A DNA stretch of 64,000 bases. Source: Coriobacteriaceae bacterium (GTDB lineage Bacteria; Actinomycetota; Coriobacteriia; Coriobacteriales; Coriobacteriaceae). Location of the stretch: NCBI GenBank assembly GCA_025993015.1, contig DAJPFV010000001.1, positions 1,860,001 through 1,924,000 on the forward strand, given 5' to 3'. The notes beneath the pieces are model-generated. The model ran no database searches, was not told the DNA's origin, and saw only the letters and a list, made by a program, of their open reading frames with translations. The number at the start of each line of letters is the position of its first letter. The first letter of the stretch is position 1. Positions 30,105 through 39,438 of the stretch are shown here, piece after piece. Both the position numbers and the translations under genes were made by a program.

Positions 30105-31628
30105 ATGCCGTGCACAACGATTTTGGTTGGTAAGAACGCGAGCTATGACGGGTCGACCCTGGTCGCCCGCAACGAGGACTCGTCCAACGGGGTGTTTGAG
30201 CCCAAGCGCATGCGCGTGGTGCATCCCGACGAGCAGCCGCGTGTCTACACGAGTGTCCTGAGCCATCTGACCGTTGAGCTGCCCGACAATCCCATGCGTT
30301 ACACAAGCGTCCCCGACGTTGTCCCGGGTCATGGCATTTGGGCCGAGGCCGGATTCAACGAGCTCAATGTTGGCATGTCCGCAACCGAGACGCTTACCAC
30401 CAACGAGCGCGTCCGCGGCGCCGATCCGCTCGTGGACTACGTGCCCGCCAAGGGCAACGAGGGCGAGGACGGCTATGTTCCGGCGCAGCCCGGCGGTCTG
30501 GGTGAGGAGGACATGGTGACCCTGGTGCTGCCGTACGCCAAGTCTGCCCGCGACGGCGTGCGTATCCTGGGCGACCTGCTCGAGCGCTACGGTACCTACG
30601 AGAACAACGGCATCGCCTTTAGTGACGTTGACGAGATCTGGTGGCTCGAGACCATCGGCGGCCACCACTGGATCGCCAAGCGCGTGCCCGATGACGCCTA
30701 TGTGACCATGCCCAACCAGCTTGGTATCGACAGCTTTGACCTGGACGACGCCGAGGGCGCTCAGGTCGACCACATGTGTTCCGCCGACCTGCGCTCCTGG
30801 ATGGCCGAGTGGCATCTGGACCTGACGCTGGGCGTCGAGGGCGACGGTCCGGCGACGGTCTTTAATCCGCGCGAGGCCTTTGGCTCGCACAGCGACAGCG
30901 ACCATGTCTACAACACGCCGCGCGCCTGGTACATGCAGCGCTGCCTCAACCCCAGCGATGTGTGGGACGGTCCCGAGGCCGACTACACGCCCGAGAGCGA
31001 CGACATCCCCTGGAGCCGCGTGCCCGAGCGCAAGGTGACCATCGAGGACATCAAGTACGTGCTTTCGAGCCACTACCAGGGTACGGAGTACGACTGCTAC
31101 GGCAGCAAGGGCACGCCCGCCACGCGCGGCGCCTATCGCCCCATCGGCATCAACCGCAACAGCCAGCTCGCCGTGCTGCAGCTGCGTCCCTATGCGCAGC
31201 CGGCGTATCGCGCCGTGCAGTGGATGGCGTTTGGCTCCAACTCGTTTAACGCGCTCGTGCCGCTGTACGCCAATGTCGAGACCATGCCCGAGTACTATGC
31301 CGACACGCAGGCTCGCGTGACGTCCGAGAATTTCTACTGGGCCAACCGCCTGATCGGCGCGCTGGCTGACGTCCGCTTCCATGAGTGCGGTCGCGCGGTC
31401 GAGGATTACCAGGAGAAGGTCGGTGGCATGGGCCACAAGCAGATTCACGACGTTGACGCTGCCGTTGCCACCCTGCCCGAGGCCGAGGTGCCCACCGAGC
31501 TCGCCCGCGCCAACGAGGCCTTTGCCGAGCTCGTACGCATGGAGACCGATGCTCTGTTGGGCAAGGTGCTCTACACCACAAGCTGTGCCATGAAGAATTC
31601 CTTCGCGATGAACGATAACGTGAGGTAA
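30105..31628 (+). CDS. C69-family dipeptidase
   Basis: The 507-aa protein is a member of peptidase family C69 (PepD type), N-terminal nucleophile cysteine dipeptidases. It starts MPCTTILVGKNASYDGS, so Cys3 would be the nucleophile; the RNEDS segment and the WWLETIGGHHWIAKRVPDD stretch are typical of the family. ATG 30105 is favoured over ATG 30099 because AAGGAGG is then at normal distance. No signal peptide is seen, so it is probably cytosolic. It is a single gene with its own terminator. Confidence 0.93.
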   Translation: MPCTTILVGKNASYDGSTLVARNEDSSNGVFEPKRMRVVHPDEQPRVYTSVLSHLTVELPDNPMRYTSVPDVVPGHGIWAEAGFNELNVGMSATETLTTNERVRGADPLVDYVPAKGNEGEDGYVPAQPGGLGEEDMVTLVLPYAKSARDGVRILGDLLERYGTYENNGIAFSDVDEIWWLETIGGHHWIAKRVPDDAYVTMPNQLGIDSFDLDDAEGAQVDHMCSADLRSWMAEWHLDLTLGVEGDGPATVFNPREAFGSHSDSDHVYNTPRAWYMQRCLNPSDVWDGPEADYTPESDDIPWSRVPERKVTIEDIKYVLSSHYQGTEYDCYGSKGTPATRGAYRPIGINRNSQLAVLQLRPYAQPAYRAVQWMAFGSNSFNALVPLYANVETMPEYYADTQARVTSENFYWANRLIGALADVRFHECGRAVEDYQEKVGGMGHKQIHDVDAAVATLPEAEVPTELARANEAFAELVRMETDALLGKVLYTTSCAMKNSFAMNDNVR

Positions 31629-31646
31629 AGACAACCTTGCAGCGAA

Positions 31647-31685
31647 CGAGCGGGGCAAACGCCGTCAAAGGCTTTGCCCCGCTCG
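31647..31685 (+). terminator. Hairpin after dipeptidase gene
   Basis: CGAGCGGGGCAAA (31647-31659) pairs perfectly with TTTGCCCCGCTCG (31673-31685). The T-run is poor, so it may be a weak or two-way terminator. Confidence 0.7.
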
Positions 31686-31776
31686 ATTCCTATCTTGGCG
31701 GTAAAACGATTTTGTGTCGTTCGCCCAATCTTGGGTACAAGAAGGCCAATGCAGTTGTTCATGATTGGAGCCAACC

Positions 31777-32193
31777 ATGGTTATGAAACTCGATCAGCTT
31801 GTTAACGGTGCCATCAACGTGGGCTTCGGTGCCGCCGCCGTTGCCGTCGAGGGCGGCAAGAAGGTTCTCGACGACCTCGGTACCAAGGGTGAGCAGGTCC
31901 GCAAGGATGCCGGCACCCCCGATATCGCCCGCAGTGTATCCGACATGTTCGAGCAGGCCGGCGGCACCATCTCCGACCTGACCGAGCGCCTGGGCATGCA
32001 GGGCGAGACCGCGGCACAGCGCGTGCTCGACGAGCTTATCCTGGCCCGCGTCCGCGTCATGACCGCCCCCGAGCGCACGGCCTTTTTGGCCCATGTGCGC
32101 GACATCGTCGATTCGGTCGAGGACAACGTGACTTCGGTGCCCGTCGAGTCCGTTGAGCCCGACGACGCAGAGGACGCCGAAGAGGCCGAGTAG
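31777..32193 (+). CDS. Small acidic helical protein upstream of UbiB-like kinase
   Basis: The 138-aa protein is mostly helical and ends in an acidic tail (DDAEDAEEAE). The layout, with an N-terminal AINVGFGAAAVAVEGGKKV amphipathic segment and a coiled middle, resembles phasin-like proteins, but I do not claim that function. ATG 31777 has TTGGAG upstream. It lies 8 bp before the ABC1 kinase gene, so the two form an operon. Confidence 0.8.
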   Translation: MVMKLDQLVNGAINVGFGAAAVAVEGGKKVLDDLGTKGEQVRKDAGTPDIARSVSDMFEQAGGTISDLTERLGMQGETAAQRVLDELILARVRVMTAPERTAFLAHVRDIVDSVEDNVTSVPVESVEPDDAEDAEEAE

Positions 32194-32201
32194 CAGCGCA
32201 G

Positions 32202-33965
32202 ATGGCAGATTCCACTACCGATTACAACAATCTAGATCCCTTGGGTGACGAGACGGCGGTTGTCGATGAGGTTGAGGCCGCCGTCTCGGGTGCTCGCAAG
32301 AAGCCGCGCGCTGTCGATATGGTCCCCGAAGAACCCGACGCGATGGCGCCGGACGAGGAATACCAGCTCACGCCGGCGGGCCGCCGCGAACGCATCGGGC
32401 AGATTGTTCGCCTGGTCAAAAAGTACCGCGTGTGGGATAACCTCACGCCGGTGCGCCTGCGTCGTCTGCTCGAAGAGCTCGGCCCCATGTTCGTCAAGAT
32501 GGGGCAGATCCTGGCCAACCGCTCCGAGATCTTGCCGCAGCGGTTTTGCGACGAGCTGCGTCGCCTGCGCTCCGACGTAGAGCCGGTGCCGTATGAGGTA
32601 GTGCTCCGCTGTCTGGAAGAGGAGTACGGCCAGCGCTTGGGGCAGATGTTCGACGCAATCGATCCCAATCCGCTCGGAAGCGCGTCGCTCGCGCAAGTTC
32701 ACCGTGCCCGCCTGGTGACCGGCGAGGACGTGGCCGTTAAGGTGCAGCGCCCCGGCGCGCAACAGGTCATGGCGCAGGACATCGATATCATTCGCTCGGT
32801 GGTGCGCATCGTTTCCAAGTTCGTTAACACCGATCAGTTTGTTGACCTGCACGGCGTGGTCGAGGAGCTGTGGACCTCGTTTCGCGAGGAGACCAACTTT
32901 TTGGCCGAGGCCAAAAACCTCAACGATTTCTATGAGTTCCACAAAAGCGTGCATGGCGTGTCGTGTCCCAAATCCTACCTGGACCTTTGCACCGAGCACG
33001 TGGTGGTCATGGACTACATCGACGGCATCTCCATCGCCGATCTCGAGCGTCTGGTGGCAGAGGGCTATGACCTGGAAAAGATCGGCGCCGCGATCGTCGA
33101 GGACTATTCGACGCAGGTGCTCGACGATGGCTTTTTCCATGCCGACCCGCATGCGGGAAACATCATCCTCAAAGATGGCATCGTTTACTTTATTGACCTG
33201 GGCATGGTCGGGCGTATGTCGAGCCACGACCGCGGTATCGTCAAGGATATGATCTTTGCCGTGGCCGAGGGCGACGTGCCCAAGCTCAAGGACTCGCTCA
33301 TGCGCTTTGCCGTGACGCGCGGCGATTCTGCCGAGCTCGACCATTCGGCCTTTTTGTCCGACTTGGACTTTATCGTCGCCGACTTTGCGGGGCTCGATCT
33401 TAAGGACCTTGATATCGGCGAGTTTTTGACCTCGCTGCTCAATCTGGCGCGCAAAAACGACGTTGAGCTGCCGAGCGTGGTGACGATGTTCGCCCGCGGC
33501 ATGGTGACGCTCGAGGGTTTGCTGACCGAGTATATGCCCAACGTCAACATGATCCAGATCATCCAGACGCACATCAAAAACGAAAAAAGCACCTATGCGC
33601 GCGTGCGTGATATGGGACGCGATCTTGCCGCGAGCAGCTATCGCGCGGCGAAGGGCTCACTCGAGGCGGCTGAGTACCTGGGGCTGGCTTCGCGCATGCT
33701 TACGCGCGGCCAGCTTAAGGTGAACACGCAGATCATGAGCAGCGATAAGGCACTGCGACAGCTGGGCGGAATTATCGACCGCATGTCGATGGCTATCGTT
33801 ATCGCCGGCCTGTTTATCGGTTCGTCGGTGGTGTACTACGCACGCATCGAGCCGGTTGTGTTTGGTATCCCGGTCATTGGCTTTATGGGCTACGTGAGCG
33901 CGCTGGTGCTGGCGCTTATGCTGGGCCGCAATATCTGGCTCAACAGCCACGGCGGCAAACACTAG
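32202..33965 (+). CDS. ABC1/UbiB-family atypical kinase
   Basis: The 587-aa protein has the UbiB/ADCK signature: KxGQ as FVKMGQILANR, the Ala-rich loop GSASLAQVHRA, the kinase lysine in VAVKVQRPG, catalytic loop FFHADPHAGNI and metal Asp in YFIDLGMVGRMS. Two C-terminal transmembrane helices (about residues 525-580) anchor it in the membrane. In other bacteria such proteins support quinone or lipid metabolism; the substrate here is not evident. The first 60 residues are an acidic extension not usual in the family. Confidence 0.93.
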   Translation: MADSTTDYNNLDPLGDETAVVDEVEAAVSGARKKPRAVDMVPEEPDAMAPDEEYQLTPAGRRERIGQIVRLVKKYRVWDNLTPVRLRRLLEELGPMFVKMGQILANRSEILPQRFCDELRRLRSDVEPVPYEVVLRCLEEEYGQRLGQMFDAIDPNPLGSASLAQVHRARLVTGEDVAVKVQRPGAQQVMAQDIDIIRSVVRIVSKFVNTDQFVDLHGVVEELWTSFREETNFLAEAKNLNDFYEFHKSVHGVSCPKSYLDLCTEHVVVMDYIDGISIADLERLVAEGYDLEKIGAAIVEDYSTQVLDDGFFHADPHAGNIILKDGIVYFIDLGMVGRMSSHDRGIVKDMIFAVAEGDVPKLKDSLMRFAVTRGDSAELDHSAFLSDLDFIVADFAGLDLKDLDIGEFLTSLLNLARKNDVELPSVVTMFARGMVTLEGLLTEYMPNVNMIQIIQTHIKNEKSTYARVRDMGRDLAASSYRAAKGSLEAAEYLGLASRMLTRGQLKVNTQIMSSDKALRQLGGIIDRMSMAIVIAGLFIGSSVVYYARIEPVVFGIPVIGFMGYVSALVLALMLGRNIWLNSHGGKH

Positions 33966-34016
33966 AGGCTGCGACCGTCACCGCATTTTCCTATCGCAAA
34001 CAATAGCTTTTACCTT

Positions 34017-34044
34017 GGGCTTCGCCTGTGTGCGGGGCCCTTTT
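34017..34044 (+). terminator. Probable terminator of the ABC1 kinase operon
   Basis: GGGCTTCGC and GCGGGGCCC form an imperfect stem followed by TTTT, about 50 bp after the stop. Confidence 0.5.
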
Positions 34045-34096
34045 GCGTGATACCATTTAATATGAGAAAGCCATTGTCAATAGGCGTGTTTGTTCG

Positions 34097-34121
34097 AGCC
34101 CGGTTTTAAACCGGGCTTTTT
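34097..34121 (+). terminator. Terminator inside left end of IS element A
   Basis: AGCCCGGTTT and AAACCGGGCT form a hairpin with five T after it. Confidence 0.85.
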
Positions 34122-34396
34122 CGTTTCCCGTCGGGAGGGCCCGCGCACGCTGCACGTTTAGTCGACGCTTGCCTGGCAAGCTAATATCCGCGGGCTCTTG
34201 CGGGCGCGCTGCCGGCGGTCAGCCCGGTATGTCCGCGCACCCCACCGCATTTCGATTCTCCGTCCGGCGCGCTCGTCCGAAACCAGTCTTGTTCACGGGC
34301 GCGGCCCTTGGGCTGCCCAAAAAGGGTTCGTGAACGCGCGCCGGCGATGCGTCGAGGCGCGGGCCCTCCCGGCGGGAGGCCTGTTGTCCGACGGGG
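34122..34396 (-). ncRNA. Candidate IS110/IS1111 guide-RNA region (element A)
   Basis: This is the noncoding stretch following the transposase stop within the element. It contains several GC-rich palindromes and no gene. IS110-family elements encode their target-choosing RNA in such noncoding ends. The placement here is by analogy only; no conserved fold was computed. Confidence 0.3.
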
Positions 34397-35506
34397 TCAG
34401 CCGAGGGTCCCCTCCGCCCGGCGCCCGATCTCCCAGACCCAGCAGGCGAGCTCGCGCGCGACGGCGGCGTTTGCCTTGCACGAGCTCTTGCCCGCCGCCG
34501 CCAGCGCCTCGCGGCGGCGGCAGAGCCTGGCGGTGCAGTCGTCGGCGCGCGCCCGGATCGCCGCGGGGACGTCCGCGCCGGGCGCCGGGGCCTTCGGGCG
34601 GGGCGTGCACGTCAGGTAGTGCCACGCCGACTCCACCAGTGCCGTCCTGGCGAGCCGGTTGCCCGTCTTGGTTATCCCGCCGCGCCGCTCGGTCTCGCCG
34701 CTCGAGCGCTCCGACGGGACCAGCCCGCACCAGCTCGCGAAGGCCGGGGCCGTCCGGAACCTCGTGAAGGAACCCGCCTCGGCTGCGAGCCTGAAGGCCG
34801 TCAGGGTGTCGATTCCCTTGATGCAGGAGAGCGCCTCGACGGCCGGGCGCCACCGGTCGGTCCGGGCGAGGGCGAGCACCTTCTTCTCGAGCTGCCGGCG
34901 GTCCGACTCCGCGCACCTCGCGGCCGTGACGTAGTACTCGAGCACGTCGCGCTGGGGCCCCTCGAGCCTGATCCCGGATATCCACCTCCAGTGGGCGCGC
35001 GTCCAGGATCCCTTCCTCGTCCCGTCGGCGTTGCGCTCGTCCCAGACGTGGCCCAGCCTGATCAGGAACATGTTGAGGCGCTGCCTGGCGCGGCGGTACT
35101 CCACCGTGGCGTCGTCGAGGGCGCGGTCGAGGTCCCGGGCGGCCTCGACGGCCGTATCGGGCAGCGGGACCTCCACGATGTTGTGGGTGGCGAGCATGCG
35201 GGCGATGAACTCGGCGTCGCGCCGGTCGTTCTTGCGGCGCGCGTCCGCCGCCGGCCTCTGCATCTTGGAGACGGCGGCCACGGCGCAGTCGAGGCCGAGC
35301 GCGCGCAGCTCGCGCGCCATGTGGAAGCCGGTGGGGCCGCTCTCGTAGCAGGCCCTGGGCTCCTCGAACCCGAGGGCCCACTCCGCGATCTCGGCGGCGT
35401 CCGTCCCGAAGTCACGGTGCACCACCTCGCCGGTGAAGGGGTTGAACGCCGCGGCGGCGACCGATCGCGCGTGGACGTCCAGGCCGATGGAGGTAACATG
35501 GGGCAT
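34397..35506 (-). CDS. IS110-family transposase (element A)
   Basis: The 369-aa protein has the RuvC-like DEDD N-terminal domain: Asp in IGLDVHARS (about residue 9), Glu in CYESGPTGF (about 54), and paired Asp in RKNDRRDAEF (about 92-96). The C-terminal transposase-20 domain follows, with the helix-hairpin segment IKGIDTLTAFRLAAE and the conserved Ser in CGLVPSERSSGETERRGGITKTGN. ATG 35506 follows GGGAGGAGG. The frame is intact, so it may be active. It is related to, but clearly distinct from, the transposase at 55.7-56.8 kb. Confidence 0.95.
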   Translation of the reverse strand: MPHVTSIGLDVHARSVAAAAFNPFTGEVVHRDFGTDAAEIAEWALGFEEPRACYESGPTGFHMARELRALGLDCAVAAVSKMQRPAADARRKNDRRDAEFIARMLATHNIVEVPLPDTAVEAARDLDRALDDATVEYRRARQRLNMFLIRLGHVWDERNADGTRKGSWTRAHWRWISGIRLEGPQRDVLEYYVTAARCAESDRRQLEKKVLALARTDRWRPAVEALSCIKGIDTLTAFRLAAEAGSFTRFRTAPAFASWCGLVPSERSSGETERRGGITKTGNRLARTALVESAWHYLTCTPRPKAPAPGADVPAAIRARADDCTARLCRRREALAAAGKSSCKANAAVARELACWVWEIGRRAEGTLG

Positions 35507-35663
35507 GGGAAGCCTCCTCCCCGCAGGTGCGGTAAGGGCTACCGCACGGGCCGATACTCAAAGCCCATTGTGGCATCCCGAGCCCGCGGAAAGAAGCTGC
35601 GCCGCGGGGGAGGCGACCCAAATGGCTTTCTCATATCGTCTTGACGGTAATAATCGATGGCCT

Positions 35664-35836
35664 AGATGGTGGTGCGGAGACGCACGAACGCGCGGTTTTC
35701 CTGCGCGTTTGGGAGAATCGGGGTGCAAGTCCCCGGCTGTACCAGTAACCGTAATTCCTCTTGGCTCGGGATGTTCGCGTCGCAGATCGGACGACGCGCC
35801 TGAGCCGTTAAGGTTAAGTCGGATCGCCTCCCATCT
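35664..35836 (+). ncRNA. Cobalamin riboswitch
   Basis: The order of conserved blocks matches the cobalamin aptamer: outer helix AGATGG (35664-35669) with CCATCT (35831-35836); the core block GGGTGCAAGTCCCCGGCTG; ACCAGTAACCGTAA; and the B12-box-like block AAGTCGGATCGCCTCCC near the 3' side. It lies about 60 bp before the DUF4430 surface protein start. I infer repression of that operon when adenosylcobalamin is abundant, as in other cobalamin riboswitches. No terminator hairpin is seen between the aptamer and the gene, so control may be at translation. Confidence 0.88.
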
Positions 35837-35898
35837 TGCATGCGGCTGCGGCGTATGCCGCCGGTGTGCATAGGGCTCTGGAGGGAAGGGGGACCCCG

Positions 35899-38800
35899 AT
35901 GGGGGAACTCGAGCGTAACATGCGCGATGACGTGGGGCAGCCGCTGGGCAATGCTCCAAGTACAGACAATGGGGGACAAATGGATATGTTTGAGGACGAG
36001 CGCGAGCGCGCCTCGCTGCATCGCCGTGGCGCGATTGCTCGCGGCGTAGCCAAGCGCGGCCTGGTGGCATTCCTGGCCTTCGCGATGGCCTTTGGCACCA
36101 CGCCGGCTCAGCTGTGGGCCGAGGGCGCCGAGGGCATTGCCGAGGCTGTGGCTCAGACGGCACCGCCTGCCGAGAACGGCTCTGGTGAGTCCGCGGCAAG
36201 CCCTGCTGCCGACCTCAATGCGAGCGGCGAGGTGGCGAATGGGGGCACTGCCGAGCAAGATGCCGCCGCGACAGCTTCGGGCCCTACCGACAAGACTGAG
36301 GACGATAGCGCTGCCGGCAATGAGGCGTCGGCTGCATCGACGTCCGATACCTCGAAGCAGGACGCCGCCGTTGTCTCTGCCGCTGGAGAGGCCAAGGCTC
36401 AGCCTGCCAAGGCCGAGAGCCAGGATGTCTCCGCCACGTGCTCCGTCGTCGGCACCGACGCCAAGGGCGCCCAGCAGACCTGGGCCGCCGCCCAGCGGAT
36501 CACGCTGAAGGAGGGCTCGACCGCGGCCGACCTCTCCGAGCAGCTCTTCAAGCAGGCCGGCCTCAAGGCCGACTACGACCCCAACGGCACCTGGGGCTGG
36601 GCGCTCAACACGATCACGTCGCCCTTCGATAAGGACCGCAAGCTCGGCTACGACTCGGCGACCGGCGCGTACTGGCAGCTGTTCGTCAACGGCAGCGCCT
36701 CCGAGGCCGGCGCGGGCGGCTACACGCTCAAGGACGGCGACTCCGTCGTCTGGTGCTACTCGAAGTACGGCGACCCCGCGCCCGTCGCTCAGGTCTCCGC
36801 CACGTGCTCCGTCGTCGGCACCGACGCCAAGGGCGCCCAGCAGACCTGGGCCGCCGCCCAGCGGATCACGCTGAAGGAGGGCTCGACCGCGGCCGACCTC
36901 TCCGAGCAGCTCTTCAAGCAGGCCGGCCTCAAGGCTGACTACGACCCCAACGGCACCTGGGGCTGGGCGCTCAACACGATCACGTCGCCCTTCGATAAGG
37001 ACCGCAAGCTCGGCTACGACTCGGCGACCGGCGCGTACTGGCAGCTGTTCGTCAACGGCAGCGCCTCCGAGGCCGGCGCGGGCGGCTACACGCTCAAGGA
37101 CGGCGACTCCGTCGTCTGGTGCTACTCGAAGTACGGCGACCCCGCGCCCGAGCAGGTTTCCGTCACGATGGAGATTATTGGCAAAAAGGCCGAGATAGCT
37201 CAGCGTTGGACGAGCCCTTCGACCCAGGTGTTTGCTAAGGGCACGTCGATTAAGGATGCCTCTGCTGCTTACTTCGATGCCCTTGGCATAAAGTCAAAAA
37301 TGTACGACCAATTTGGCTATTGGGGTGTCTATAGTCTCGTATCTCCGCTTGATGGCATCGAGCTGTCGGGTGCATGGTCGTTCTTTGTCAACGGCGTTCC
37401 TGGGTCTCAGCTCGATAGCGATTATGTGTTCAAGTCTGGCGACAAAATCGTTTGGGCTTTTGCTCCCGGCGATACTGTGCCCGGCGTCGACAGTGTTGTT
37501 GTTGACCCGGGTGCCTCACGTCCTAACTGGGATAGCGATTGGCCTGGTTATACGAACGCCGACAAAGTAACCGACGCTCCTGTGCCCACGAAAGACGCTG
37601 AGGCAAAATGGGTGAGCGAGCTCAAAGGCTCGAACGAATGGAGCAAGGGTATTTCCGACCCGTTGCTGGTCGGTGACTACCTCTACGTGGCCGTTGGTTC
37701 CAAGCTGCTCAAGAAAGATGTCGACACGGGTGAGACCGTTGCCGAATCGCCTTTGGCGGCAAAGATCGATTCGACCTCGCGTATGGTATACACTGGCGGC
37801 GTGATGCTCGTGCCGCTTTCGAGCGGTCGCCTGCAGGCGCTGACGGTTGATGCTCTGGCGACGGTTTGGGTAACCGATGAGTTGCCTGCTGGCCCCGATG
37901 GTGCTCAGCAGTCTCTTGCGTCCATTACGGTTCGTGACGGCTTTGCCTACTTTGGGACGGCATCGGCCAGCTGGTCCGACTCGAGCGACGGCTACCTGCT
38001 CTGCGTGCGCATCTCCGATGGCAAGGTTATGTGGCAGCATAAGAACGAGAACAGCAAGGGCTATTACTGGGCCGGCTTGGCGTTCTCGGGCAATTATGGC
38101 GTCATCGCAGATGATTCCGGTACGGTGAGCACGGTCGACCCCGAAACTGGAAAGACCGTTGCGTCGCTCAAGATTGCCGAGCGCGTGCGCACGACGGTGC
38201 TGGTCGATGGATCGATTGCCTATGTCGTGAGCGCCGATGGCGTTTTGCATAAGCTTTCGGTTGGAACGGACGGAACCCTTTCTGAGCTTGGCAAGGTGAC
38301 GTTTGGTGACAGCTCGACCTCGACGCCGGTGCTGGCCAACGGCAAGATTGTGGTCGGAGGCTCATCGACCGAATCCTTTATGGGCGGTTATCAGAACAAG
38401 TACACGTATCACTACGGTCAGCTTGCAGTGATTGATGCCGAGACGCTTTCCGTGGACTATTCCATTTGCAAGGCGGACGGTAGCTATATTCGTCAGGGGG
38501 CTTCGGGCGGCGGTGATGTAAAGTCGCAGCCGGTCGTTTCTGTCCAGAATGGCGAGACGTACGTCTACTTTACGTCCAACAACAACCCGGGCGGCATCTA
38601 TCGCTACCGTATTGGCGATGACGAGGCCGAGCTGCTTTATACGCCCGTGGCGGGCGACCAGCAGTACTGCATGGCTTCTATTTCGGTCGGATCCGATGGT
38701 TCACTCTACTATGTCAATGACTCGGGCAAGCTGTTTGCTGTCAAGGGTAATGGCCAAAGGGTCAAACGCTATACCGTGACGTTCGACGCCAACGGTAAGG

Positions 38801-39438
38801 ATGCGGCGATGCCCGATTCTCAACGCGTGAAGGAAGGCAAGGCGGCGACGGAGCCCTCGACTCAGCCACAGTGCAAGGGCTACACTTTCGGTGGTTGGTA
38901 TACCGATGAGACTTGCACGCAGGCGTATGACTTCAGTACGCCAGTGACGGCCGATATGACACTGTATGCCAAGTGGACCAAGAATGCCGTTAACCCTGGC
39001 GGCAATGGTGGTTCTGGCACTAATGGTGGCAACGGTGGCACTGGCAACGGTTCCGGCGCTGGCGCTGGCGCTGGCACGGGTTCCGGCTCCGGCTCTAAGG
39101 GCCAGCAGGCCGGCGGCGCTATCGCCCCGGGTCAGAAGCCGGTGACCAAGACGACGGTGTCGACCAAGACCGAGACCAAAGACAACAAGTCCGACAAGAA
39201 GGACACCGATAAGTCCGATAAGAAGGACGAGAAGAAGTCTGACAAGAAGGACAGCAAGTCCGACAAGAAGTCCGATTCCAAGTCCGATACGGGTGCTGCT
39301 TCCACGACTACTGCTAAGAAGTCCTCTAGTGCTTCCGAGCAGGAGACTGGCACCAACCCACTCGCCATCGTTGGCGTTGCCGCCGGCGTCATCGGTCTCG
39401 CCATCGTCGGTGTGTTCGTGTTCACCAAACGTCGGTAG
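35899..39438 (+). CDS. DUF4430-repeat surface protein, probable corrinoid binder
   Basis: From ATG 35899 (after GGAGGGAAGGGGG) the product is 1179 aa. It has a cytosolic-type N-region, a signal helix (GLVAFLAFAMAFGTTPAQLWA, about residues 56-75) and an acidic Ala/Glu-rich linker. Two nearly identical DUF4430 domains follow (about 177-297 and 299-420), then a diverged third (about 420-535), a PQQ-like beta-propeller region (about 550-955) and one Listeria-Bacteroides repeat (VTFDANGKDA...GYTFGGWYTD). Gly-rich and Lys/Ser/Asp-rich spacers lead to a C-terminal helix with KRR. DUF4430 resembles the cobalamin-binding end of transcobalamin; with the riboswitch this suggests surface corrinoid capture. 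Confidence 0.88.
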   Translation: MGELERNMRDDVGQPLGNAPSTDNGGQMDMFEDERERASLHRRGAIARGVAKRGLVAFLAFAMAFGTTPAQLWAEGAEGIAEAVAQTAPPAENGSGESAASPAADLNASGEVANGGTAEQDAAATASGPTDKTEDDSAAGNEASAASTSDTSKQDAAVVSAAGEAKAQPAKAESQDVSATCSVVGTDAKGAQQTWAAAQRITLKEGSTAADLSEQLFKQAGLKADYDPNGTWGWALNTITSPFDKDRKLGYDSATGAYWQLFVNGSASEAGAGGYTLKDGDSVVWCYSKYGDPAPVAQVSATCSVVGTDAKGAQQTWAAAQRITLKEGSTAADLSEQLFKQAGLKADYDPNGTWGWALNTITSPFDKDRKLGYDSATGAYWQLFVNGSASEAGAGGYTLKDGDSVVWCYSKYGDPAPEQVSVTMEIIGKKAEIAQRWTSPSTQVFAKGTSIKDASAAYFDALGIKSKMYDQFGYWGVYSLVSPLDGIELSGAWSFFVNGVPGSQLDSDYVFKSGDKIVWAFAPGDTVPGVDSVVVDPGASRPNWDSDWPGYTNADKVTDAPVPTKDAEAKWVSELKGSNEWSKGISDPLLVGDYLYVAVGSKLLKKDVDTGETVAESPLAAKIDSTSRMVYTGGVMLVPLSSGRLQALTVDALATVWVTDELPAGPDGAQQSLASITVRDGFAYFGTASASWSDSSDGYLLCVRISDGKVMWQHKNENSKGYYWAGLAFSGNYGVIADDSGTVSTVDPETGKTVASLKIAERVRTTVLVDGSIAYVVSADGVLHKLSVGTDGTLSELGKVTFGDSSTSTPVLANGKIVVGGSSTESFMGGYQNKYTYHYGQLAVIDAETLSVDYSICKADGSYIRQGASGGGDVKSQPVVSVQNGETYVYFTSNNNPGGIYRYRIGDDEAELLYTPVAGDQQYCMASISVGSDGSLYYVNDSGKLFAVKGNGQRVKRYTVTFDANGKDAAMPDSQRVKEGKAATEPSTQPQCKGYTFGGWYTDETCTQAYDFSTPVTADMTLYAKWTKNAVNPGGNGGSGTNGGNGGTGNGSGAGAGAGTGSGSGSKGQQAGGAIAPGQKPVTKTTVSTKTETKDNKSDKKDTDKSDKKDEKKSDKKDSKSDKKSDSKSDTGAASTTTAKKSSSASEQETGTNPLAIVGVAAGVIGLAIVGVFVFTKRR
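36427..37149 (+). repeat. Tandem near-identical DUF4430 DNA repeats
   Basis: The segments beginning at 36427 and 36793 (period 366 bp) are almost identical for about 357 bp; one difference I see is GCC against GCT in the Leu-Lys-Ala codons. Codon choice here is strongly GC-ending compared with the rest of the gene. Confidence 0.9.

Larger units (their letters stand above)
34060..35636. mobile_element. IS110-family (IS1111-like) element A
   Basis: One DEDD transposase on the minus strand is bounded by a perfect 16-bp inverted repeat, ATATGAGAAAGCCATT (34060-34075) and its complement (35621-35636). The noncoding part is longer after the transposase (34076-34396, about 320 bp) than before it (35507-35620, about 115 bp). 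Inverted repeats together with a long 3' noncoding part fit the IS1111 group, whose 3' region encodes a guide RNA in studied members. It is very GC-rich and sits between the ABC1 kinase and the cobalamin riboswitch. Confidence 0.75.

Noticed and set aside
35836..35898. Upstream start for the large DUF4430 protein
   Set aside because: The extra 21 codons overlap the end of the riboswitch aptamer; ATG 35899 has the strong ribosome site.
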